Assembly: GCF_002395745.1 (NCBI RefSeq)
Contig: NZ_DGUN01000025.1
Coordinates: forward strand, 37,140-92,780
DNA: 55,641 bases
Direction of reading: 5' to 3'
Source: Fibrobacter sp. UBA4309
GTDB taxonomy: Bacteria > Fibrobacterota > Fibrobacteria > Fibrobacterales > Fibrobacteraceae
Positions 25,668 through 32,324 of this stretch are shown here, piece by piece (position 1 is the stretch's first letter; each line of letters begins with the position of its first letter). Made by a program: the position numbers and the translations under genes. A model generated the notes under the pieces. That model was not told the origin of the DNA and made no database searches. It worked only from the letters and a program-made list of their open reading frames with translations.

Positions 25668-26228
25668 ATGGAACAGGAAACTCCGAGACTTCGCATTGCG
25701 GGCATCGAGCCCGAATCTTTCGTGGACGGTCCGGGCATTCGCATGACGGTCTTTACGCAGGGATGCCACCACAACTGCCCCGGTTGCCAGAATCCGCAGA
25801 CGCACGATTTCAACGGCGGGCATTTTATCGAAATCGACGAAATCCTTGCGATGATTGACGAGAACCCTCTGCTCGACGGTGTCACGTTTAGCGGTGGCGA
25901 CCCGATGGATCAGGCGGCGGCGCTCGTTCCGCTAGCCCGCGAAATCAAGGATCGCGGCTTGAGTCTTGTAATCTTTACGGGGTACACGTTCGAATACCTG
26001 CAGCAGCACTGGGAAGAAACCCCGGCGTTCCTCGACCTGCTCGCCTATGCCGACATCCTCATCGACGGCCCGTTCGTCATGGCCAAGCGCTCGCTTGACA
26101 TCAAGTTTCGCGGCTCCTCCAACCAGCGCATCATCGACGTGCAGCAAAGCCTGGTGGAAGGCCACGCGGTGCTGCACCAGATCCAGCTCGACGAAATGAA
26201 GGAACATCCGGAAAGGACTTGCGGATAG
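25668..26228 (+). CDS. nrdG: Anaerobic ribonucleotide reductase activating protein (radical SAM)
   Basis: This 186-residue radical SAM activase uses a 4Fe-4S cluster and S-adenosylmethionine to abstract hydrogen from the NrdD glycine. The cluster motif CxxxCxxC is Cys33, Cys37, Cys40 (QGCHHNCPGCQN), preceded by the family's ESFVDGPGIR. The TFSGGDPMDQA segment is the SAM-binding GGE-like region. AGG lies only about 3 bases before ATG, so either initiation is weak or a near upstream codon is used. Here its substrate glycine is carried on the 48-residue peptide just upstream rather than on NrdD itself. Confidence 0.95.
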   Translation: MEQETPRLRIAGIEPESFVDGPGIRMTVFTQGCHHNCPGCQNPQTHDFNGGHFIEIDEILAMIDENPLLDGVTFSGGDPMDQAAALVPLAREIKDRGLSLVIFTGYTFEYLQQHWEETPAFLDLLAYADILIDGPFVMAKRSLDIKFRGSSNQRIIDVQQSLVEGHAVLHQIQLDEMKEHPERTCG

Positions 26229-26295
26229 AGAGGGGAAGGCTGGGGGGGGGGACACCCCCTAAAACCCCTGGCTTGGTCGGTTTTTAAAAGAACGG

Positions 26296-27227
26296 CTACA
26301 ACTTTCCGAGATCGCGAAGCATTTTCTCGTACTTGTCAGCGCGAGCTTTTTCTTCGTCAGCGCGAATTTTTTCTGCATCTGCGCGAACTTTTTCTTCGTC
26401 AATTTTTTTTCGGATTTCGTTCGTATGTTCAATCGCCTTGAAAAGACGATTTTCCGCATCGTCTGCACGCTGGCGTTCAAGGTCAACGGCGATGTCTATT
26501 TCCTCTTGCCATGTCATGTAGAGAATCCTCGTGTTGCTGTCTGTCTGGTACCACTTTACTAGCCTATCGATATTTTCGGTTGCAGGGGTGCTCGCCTTGT
26601 TGGTGGCGAAATACTCCATGTAATCCCGAACGGCCTTCTCGGCGACTTCGCGGTACTTATTGAATATAATAAATTCTGCAAGGCGAGAGAAAAGTCAAAC
26701 TTGTTTGGCTCTTCCGAGCCGCAGCGAATTTGGAACGAAGTTCAAAAATTCTTGAAGGTGAGGTCGCCCATCTCGATTTTGGGATCGTCGCTTTCGAGAT
26801 TCTTGAACCTGTAGACGGCGCGTCCCTTTGCGAAAATGTCGTCGGGGCAAAGGAAGATGATGTAGAGTTCCTTCAGGTTGTAATAGCTTTCGCCTCTGTT
26901 CAGGGCCTCGCAGTCACGCATGGCTTGGTAGAAGCGTGCCCGCTTGGGGATTTCGTGGGTGTCTTCCATCTGCATCTCGATATCGAAACTCCGGATGGTT
27001 TCGCCATCGGGTCCGACTTCTTTTGTGAAGACGTCGAAGCGGACGCCCTTGCTGACGGGGTTGACCTCGATAGTCTTTTCCGGTTCGGGATCGCGGAGCT
27101 CGTGAATCTTGATGCCGAGAACCGCTTCCAGGAAGGGCTTGGCGATTTCCTTGTGGCTGAAAACCATTGCGAACATGAACCTGTTGGTGATGGGGAGTTC
27201 CTCGAACGGAACACGTTTTCTTTCCAT
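26296..27227 (-). pseudogene. Broken Rpn-type PD-(D/E)XK nuclease/transposase-like gene
   Basis: The 5' part (27227 to 26742, 161 residues) starts ERKRVPFEELPITNRFMFAM and carries a nuclease-like core with FDVFTKE and SFDIEMQM. These match the family annotated as recombination-promoting nuclease or putative transposase. It stops prematurely after LTFKNF. The expected continuation appears in another frame from about 26677 (FNKYREVAEKAVRDYMEYFA) and runs to 26296, ending in a Lys/Glu-rich coiled coil (EEKVRADAEKIRADEEKARAD). Between the halves lie about 75 bases of hairpin-forming sequence flanked by AAATTCT direct repeats. The 5' half might still be translated; the full protein cannot be. Such genes are multicopy in Fibrobacter, from memory. 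Confidence 0.8.
26678..26752. repeat. About 75-bp hairpin-rich insertion disrupting the Rpn-type gene
   Basis: The inserted segment lies between copies of AAATTCT at 26671-26677 and 26746-26752. It contains CAAAC-TT-GTTTG (26696-26707), GGCTC-TTCC-GAGCC (26707-26720) and GAAC-GAA-GTTC (26733-26743). It begins 'gcaaggcgagag' like the hairpin cluster at 5.8-6.0 kb. Removing 74 bases would rejoin the frames and read KNF directly into IIFNKYRE. Confidence 0.65.
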
Positions 27228-27408
27228 TTCGTTTCCTTTCCGCCTGCGAATGGCGGAAGTATGGACGTCCCGAAATTGGGGCTTCCATACCTTTTAAAAC
27301 GGATTTTTGCCGAGAAACGTGCCGAAAATGTTTGTTTACAGGGGGACGGCAATGGTTCTGTATTGCGCACCAAGGCGAAATAATGTAGTTTTTGCTAGAG
27401 GTGCCTTT

Positions 27409-29388
27409 ATGCGAAAACCCCAAGTTTATTCACTTGCACTCGTGGCCGCTGTGGCCGTTGGCCTGGCCGCCTGCGGTGACGATAGCAGCGATTTCAGTCC
27501 GCATCCTGACGCCGGTGATGCGGTCTTGTCTTTCGATGACTTGAGCAACTGCACGGCCAAGAAGGCGGGCGCTCTTGAGTTTGTCAAGGACACTCCCTAT
27601 GTTTGCGTTGAATCTGACGGCAAGTTCAAGTGGGAGAAGGTTTCCCAGACAGAGGACGAACCGGAAGACTTCAAGGTCTGCAACCAGGGCAGGGAGGGGC
27701 AATACGCCCTTTCGTCCAGTGAGAATATCCTTTACGTCTGCTCCGATGAAGAGTGGACGCCGTTGATTCAAATCAATGACGACGCCAGTTCCAGCAGCGG
27801 CAAAGACGTGGAGAGCTCCAGCAGTGTATCTTCTAGCAGCGGCAAGTCCAGTTCTAGTGGCAAAAGTTCAAGCAGCGTAACCTCCAGCAGCTCCGAGTCA
27901 AAGTCATCGGATAGCGGCAAAGATGCGGAAAGCTCCAGCAGTGTATCGTCCAGCAGCGCGGCTTCTAGCAGCGGAACTTCCAGTAGCGAAGTACGCAGTT
28001 CTTCGAGCATTCCGTCGTCGTTCAGCGTGGGCGATGACAGAAGCGTTTACGATGCCAAAAACAACACCCTGACGGACTACCGCGACGGCCAGGTTTATAG
28101 AACTGTAACGATTGGCGAACAGACCTGGATGGCAGAAAACCTGAACTTTGCTTACTTGGTGGCCTCAGATTCCCTTGACTCCACCAGTTTCTGTTATAAT
28201 AATGATCCTTCCCGATGCTCCAAGTACGGCCGCCTTTACACCTGGGCTGCCGCGATGGACAGTGCTGCCATATTTTCTAATAATAGCAAGGGCTGTGGCT
28301 ATGGTACGAGGTGTTTCCTGACATCTACTGTGCGGGGGGCTTGCCCTAAGGATTGGCACCTGTCGACGCAAAGCGAATGGTTCAAGTTGATTGCCCTGGT
28401 CGGAGATGAATCTGAAGCGGGTAGATTGCTCAAGTCCACCGAAGGTTGGTTTATTGATAAAGAAGGGACGGATGCCTATGAGTTTTCTGTGCTCCCTGCG
28501 GGCAGAAGCTCCATGGGTGTGGCCTCCCGTGTGGCGTATACGGAAAGGTCTAGCCAAGCGTACTTCTGGACTGCTACAGAGTGCGGTTCCGGTAATGATG
28601 CGTACGGCATATCTTTTTATTCCGCCGACATAGTCATGAAAAATTACTCCTTCTTCAAATACGAAGGATATTCCGTCCGTTGTGTTAAGGATGTTGTTCC
28701 TTCATCTTCTAGCGCTACGCCGAAATCAAGCAGTCGCATGGTAATTGAGTCCAGCAGTAGCGTCAATCAGGCGGTTGTTGACCCTTCGACGGTGGTGACG
28801 GGAACCATGACTGACGAGCGTGATGGTCAGACCTACGGGACTGTGACGATTGGTGAACAGACCTGGATGGCGGAAAACTTGAAGTTCTCTTACAAGGCGG
28901 ACCCGGATTCCCGTGATTCCAGCAATTTCTGTTTTAGTCATTCGGGTGATTGTATCAAGTATGGTCGCTATTACACCTGGGCTTCCGCGATGGACAGTGC
29001 GGGTGTATGGAGTTCGGATGGCAAGGGCTGCGGTATCAAAGAGTTATGTACGCCAACCTTGCCTGTCCAGGGTGTTTGTCCTAGCGGATGGCATTTACCT
29101 AGCAACTATGATTGGCAGGTCTTCTTAAGGGCGGTCGGCGGATCCCCAAGAAAAGTCAGTGTGTCACTTTACTGGAAAAGTGAGTTTGGAACGAATGAAT
29201 ATAGGTTCTATGCGCGTCCTGGAGGGCTCCTGTCTGGAGATCGAACTTATATGTTTGAAGGCTCGGGCGCTTATTTCTGGAGTTCTGCAGGGTTCTATTT
29301 GCACATTGACGTCGGCAACACCATGTTCTTGTATCAAAGTGATGGCAAGGAAAATGTAGCGTATAACGTCCGTTGCATAAAAGATTAA
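27409..29388 (+). CDS. Lipoprotein with two Fibrobacter major paralogous (FISUMP) domains
   Basis: This 659-residue lipoprotein has lipobox LAAC at about residue 23. An N-terminal region of about 100 residues contains two short repeats ending in YVC(V/S)ES/DE. Long Ser-rich linkers (about 125-215) follow. The first FISUMP domain (about 225-430) begins VTIGEQTWMAENLNF and carries CSKYGRLYTWAAAMDS, GACPKDWHL and ends SVRCVKD. A short Ser linker leads to a second domain (about 470-659) with the same landmarks. The domain is named for its abundance in Fibrobacter succinogenes, and its function is unknown, perhaps surface binding. The open frame extends upstream to 27307; ATG 27409 is chosen for its AGAGG and signal peptide. 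The 181 bases upstream hold no other gene. Confidence 0.93.
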   Translation: MRKPQVYSLALVAAVAVGLAACGDDSSDFSPHPDAGDAVLSFDDLSNCTAKKAGALEFVKDTPYVCVESDGKFKWEKVSQTEDEPEDFKVCNQGREGQYALSSSENILYVCSDEEWTPLIQINDDASSSSGKDVESSSSVSSSSGKSSSSGKSSSSVTSSSSESKSSDSGKDAESSSSVSSSSAASSSGTSSSEVRSSSSIPSSFSVGDDRSVYDAKNNTLTDYRDGQVYRTVTIGEQTWMAENLNFAYLVASDSLDSTSFCYNNDPSRCSKYGRLYTWAAAMDSAAIFSNNSKGCGYGTRCFLTSTVRGACPKDWHLSTQSEWFKLIALVGDESEAGRLLKSTEGWFIDKEGTDAYEFSVLPAGRSSMGVASRVAYTERSSQAYFWTATECGSGNDAYGISFYSADIVMKNYSFFKYEGYSVRCVKDVVPSSSSATPKSSSRMVIESSSSVNQAVVDPSTVVTGTMTDERDGQTYGTVTIGEQTWMAENLKFSYKADPDSRDSSNFCFSHSGDCIKYGRYYTWASAMDSAGVWSSDGKGCGIKELCTPTLPVQGVCPSGWHLPSNYDWQVFLRAVGGSPRKVSVSLYWKSEFGTNEYRFYARPGGLLSGDRTYMFEGSGAYFWSSAGFYLHIDVGNTMFLYQSDGKENVAYNVRCIKD

Positions 29389-29396
29389 GAAGAGCG

Positions 29397-29491
29397 CGGA
29401 CGCCGTAGGCGTCAAAAGGGATTACTCGGCTTCGGGCCCTCGCTACGCGAGCCGAAGCCTCGCCCTACGGGCTTGAGGCTTGCGCCTCAAG
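29397..29491. repeat. Cluster of four perfect hairpins
   Basis: In order: GACGCC-GTA-GGCGTC (29399-29413); an 8-bp stem GGCTTCGG/CCGAAGCC (29428-29459) enclosing CTCGC-TAC-GCGAG; GCCC-TAC-GGGC (29462-29472); and CTTGAGGC-TTGC-GCCTCAAG (29472-29491). The first shares 'gacgcc..aggcgtcaaaag' with the cluster at 5.96 kb. Confidence 0.75.
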
Positions 29492-29493
29492 TG

Positions 29494-29542
29494 CTGAAAT
29501 TTTTCAGTTATGCTCACGATGTTCGCATGTGAAAAATTTCAG
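29494..29542. repeat. 13-bp inverted repeat
   Basis: CTGAAATTTTTCA (29494-29506) and TGAAAAATTTCAG (29530-29542) are perfect inverted copies 23 bases apart, with a smaller ATGC/GCAT pair inside. It lies between the FISUMP gene and convergent tRNA-Gly, and could be a terminator or a protein-binding site. Confidence 0.65.
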
Positions 29543-29587
29543 TCGCACCCTCTTCTCGGCTCCGAGTTCCTTTTTATCCCGGCACAT

Positions 29588-29627
29588 AAAAAAAGAAACC
29601 ACCCAAAAGGGTGGTTTTCTTTTTTTA
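29588..29627 (-). terminator. Terminator of tRNA-Gly
   Basis: AAACCACCC-AAAA-GGGTGGTTT with an A-rich left and T-rich right flank lies just downstream of the tRNA on the minus strand. Confidence 0.88.
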
Positions 29628-29628
29628 G

Positions 29629-29701
<73 letters not shown>

Positions 29702-29721
29702 GAGGTGAGCACAATTATAGC

Positions 29722-30810
29722 TTATGGATTTAAGTTTGTCAAGGGTCTTTGCAAAGAAAATATCAAAATTTCGTGTTTTTTCCCCCTTAACTCGAAAAAA
29801 CCCTCCTTTTTCTCGATATAATTGTGGGGGAGCGGTTTGGGCAGGGTGGCGTAGAGTTCTTCGGAAATCAGGAATTCCTGCCCCAGCTTGGTGCACAGGT
29901 GCTGGATTCTGGAGGTCGTGTTCAGTACGTCCCCGTGGTAGGCCATTTCGCTGCCGAAATTCCCGACTTCGGTCGCGATGACCTTGCCGCAGTGCGCCCC
30001 CGCCTTGAATGCCGGTGTGACCCCGTAGCGCCGCAGGAACCGTTTTTTTGTCTTGTTCAGGCATTCGGTAAAGTCGTAGAAGAGGTTGATCGGGCGAGCC
30101 TTGTTCTTGCATTTCGAGGTTTTCCAGGTGATGAAAGCGCCATCGCCGGCAATCTGGTAGATTTCCCCGCGGTTTTCCTCGCAACAGTTGGATAGCAGCT
30201 TGTAGTAGTCTTTCAAGAAGTTGCTGTAGGCGACGTGTCCCAGTTCCTCGGCGATGGCGGTGGAACGGCGCATGTCGATGAACATGAATACCAGGTCTTC
30301 TTCCGTAGGGTCCTGGTACTTGCCGAGGAGCGTGTTCACGAACACGCGCGTCCCGAACTTCTTGTGTACGGAGCGGATGAAGGTGATCAGGTGGCTCAGC
30401 AGGAACAGCGCGATGATCATCGTGTGCGTGCGGGGGTCCTTGAACGCGGAGATGACATTCTGCAGGCTGTCTTCCGTAATGAGGCTCTCGGAACCGCGCC
30501 CGTTCCAGAGGAGGATGCAGAGCACTAGGCTCGTGCTGATACTGCACAGGTAGTACGAAGAACGGATGAGCATGGCGATCCATGCCGACCGGTGGTCCAC
30601 CTCGTCTTGCAAGATGACGACGTCGTAAATCCCGTGGGAAAGTCCCATGAAGATGGATACCTGCAAGATGAACAGCACCGTACTCCAGTCAACGGAGACC
30701 CGTAAACCGTACTGAATGAGAAAAGTGAGTCCGAGGGTAGATGCAATCCAGCTGATGAGATAGTAGCAAATAGCCTTGAACTTGCGCTGTGTCAGACGAG
30801 TCATTGCCAT
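29722..30810 (-). CDS. Membrane-bound class III adenylate/guanylate cyclase
   Basis: This 362-residue protein probably makes a cyclic nucleotide. Four transmembrane helices lie in about residues 12-150 (for example AICYYLISWIASTLGLTFLI, TMIIALFLLSHLITFI). The C-terminal catalytic domain starts near 170 with metal ligands in FMFIDMRRST and the second Asp in QIAGDGAFITW. GDVLNTTSRIQ supplies the transition-state Asn and Arg. All key residues look present, so it is probably active. It starts 3 bases after the stop of a small membrane-protein frame and is likely cotranscribed with it. No cyclic-nucleotide-binding regulator lies nearby. Confidence 0.9.
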   Translation of the reverse strand: MAMTRLTQRKFKAICYYLISWIASTLGLTFLIQYGLRVSVDWSTVLFILQVSIFMGLSHGIYDVVILQDEVDHRSAWIAMLIRSSYYLCSISTSLVLCILLWNGRGSESLITEDSLQNVISAFKDPRTHTMIIALFLLSHLITFIRSVHKKFGTRVFVNTLLGKYQDPTEEDLVFMFIDMRRSTAIAEELGHVAYSNFLKDYYKLLSNCCEENRGEIYQIAGDGAFITWKTSKCKNKARPINLFYDFTECLNKTKKRFLRRYGVTPAFKAGAHCGKVIATEVGNFGSEMAYHGDVLNTTSRIQHLCTKLGQEFLISEELYATLPKPLPHNYIEKKEGFFELRGKKHEILIFSLQRPLTNLNP

Positions 30811-30813
30811 AAG

Positions 30814-30993
30814 CTAGTGGATAAAAAGCGGGAGGGCCCATATCATGACGATTAAAAAGATGTCTTTGTAACAGTCTTGCAGGAGCAGGGTGGATGCGAG
30901 GATGAAGGCGATTGTGCAAATCGTCAAAAACAGGAACAGCGGCAGCCGTTTCTTCCAAAATTTCTTTATTCTTTGACGTTTTTCAAAATCCAT
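30814..30993 (-). CDS. Small membrane protein upstream of the cyclase
   Basis: This 59-residue frame has a Lys/Arg-rich N-terminus (MDFEKRQRIKKFWKKR) followed by two hydrophobic helices (LPLFLFLTICTIAFILASTLLL and DIFLIVMIWALPLFI). Only three bases separate its stop from the cyclase ATG, which suggests coupled translation and perhaps a partner role. The open frame reaches back to 31125 into the hemW promoter region; ATG 30993 is the sensible start although its ribosome binding site is weak. I do not recognise a family. Confidence 0.55.
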   Translation of the reverse strand: MDFEKRQRIKKFWKKRLPLFLFLTICTIAFILASTLLLQDCYKDIFLIVMIWALPLFIH

Positions 30994-31058
30994 AACATGG
31001 ATATAAATTAAATTTCCCCTTGTTGAAAGGGTGTCTTTGCAAAAGTGGTCTTGAGAAA

Positions 31059-32213
31059 ATGCTCGGTCTGTACGTTCACGTTCCGTTTTGTGGAAAAATT
31101 TGCGATTATTGCGATTTTTCGGCAATAAAGGTGCCGAATTATTTCCACTTGGAATATTTGGATTTGGTTAACTGTGAAATCGCTCACTTCACGGATACGC
31201 ATCCGGGCGTATTGAATCGCGTCGACACGCTCTACGTGGGAGGGGGCACTCCCTCGCTGCTTTTGCCCGAAGAAATTTCTTGTTTGTACGAAATCCTCGG
31301 CTCTGCCGGAGTGCCGCTCAGGACTCTGCGCGAATCCACGATGGAATTCAATCCGGAATCCTGCGATGCCGAAAGGCTTGCCGTGGCACGCGAATGCGGC
31401 GTGGACCGCGTGAGCATTGGCATCCAGACGTTTGACGGCGCCTTGCTGAACCGCATCGGACGAAGCCATGACGCGGGTACGGGCGAGGCGGCTCTTGAAC
31501 TTTTGACGGGCGTTTCGGGACTGCGAGTCAGTGCCGACCTCATGTTCAATCTGCCCGGACAGACCCTCGATAATTTTTTGGGTGACTTGCGGCACCTTTC
31601 GGATTATCCGCTCGGCCATATCAGCTTTTACGGGCTCAAGGTGGACCCGCATACCCGTCTCGGATACCGCATTGCGCAAGGCAAGGAGAGCGTAGACGAA
31701 GATCTGTATGCACCGATGTACCGGCAGGGGGTCGAACTCCTGGCTGGCCGCGGTTTCGACCGTTACGAAACTTCGAACTTCGCCAAGCGCGGGGACGAAA
31801 GCCTCCACAATCTCAACTACTGGCGCCGCGGGGAATACCTCGCCTTCGGCCCGGGGGCGCACGGCTTTTTCGGGGGCGTCCGCTACCATACGCCCGAAAA
31901 GTACGCCCCCTGGCGCAATTACGTGAAGTCGGGGTTCCCGCAAGATATGCTCATGCTCGACCCGATCGGGAAGGACGAGGCGCTGGCCGAACTGGTGCAG
32001 CTTTCGTTCCGGACCAGGGAGGGGCTGGACTTGGCCGAACTCCACGAGATGGGCCGGGAAATTCCCGAAAAAGTTGTCCTAAAATGGGTCGAAAAGGGGC
32101 TCCTGGAGCGTGCCGGGAACCGGCTTTCACTTGTCGGGGATGGCTGGCTTTTCATGGACCGGGTCGTCGAAGACGTTTTTTTGGCGCTAATTCCCTATTC
32201 CAACTTGGAATAA
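31059..32213 (+). CDS. hemW: Radical SAM heme chaperone HemW-like protein
   Basis: This 384-residue radical SAM protein is related to anaerobic coproporphyrinogen oxidase HemN. The cluster ligands are Cys11, Cys15 and Cys18 in HVPFCGKICDYC. It also has YVGGGTPSLL, SIGIQTFD and the C-terminal HemN_C-like domain (LAELVQLSFRTREGLDLAEL). HemN itself has an extra upstream motif and is longer, so HemW, which binds heme and delivers it to hemoproteins, fits better. An earlier TTG start at 31020 is open, but MLGLYVHVPFC is the standard N-terminus. Confidence 0.9.
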   Translation: MLGLYVHVPFCGKICDYCDFSAIKVPNYFHLEYLDLVNCEIAHFTDTHPGVLNRVDTLYVGGGTPSLLLPEEISCLYEILGSAGVPLRTLRESTMEFNPESCDAERLAVARECGVDRVSIGIQTFDGALLNRIGRSHDAGTGEAALELLTGVSGLRVSADLMFNLPGQTLDNFLGDLRHLSDYPLGHISFYGLKVDPHTRLGYRIAQGKESVDEDLYAPMYRQGVELLAGRGFDRYETSNFAKRGDESLHNLNYWRRGEYLAFGPGAHGFFGGVRYHTPEKYAPWRNYVKSGFPQDMLMLDPIGKDEALAELVQLSFRTREGLDLAELHEMGREIPEKVVLKWVEKGLLERAGNRLSLVGDGWLFMDRVVEDVFLALIPYSNLE

Positions 32214-32324
32214 CTCGCTTTGAAGGGGACATATATATGATTATAAGAGATGTCCCGCAAAAAAAAAGATACATTTAGCAGTGTAATTGCTCCCGGAGCA
32301 ATGTTTTTTTGCGTTGAGGTCTGT

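Noticed and set aside
26296..26619. Independent coiled-coil protein gene
   Set aside because: Upstream codons in the same frame continue the Rpn-type sequence (FNKYREVAEKAVRDY), so it is the 3' half of a broken gene rather than a gene of its own.
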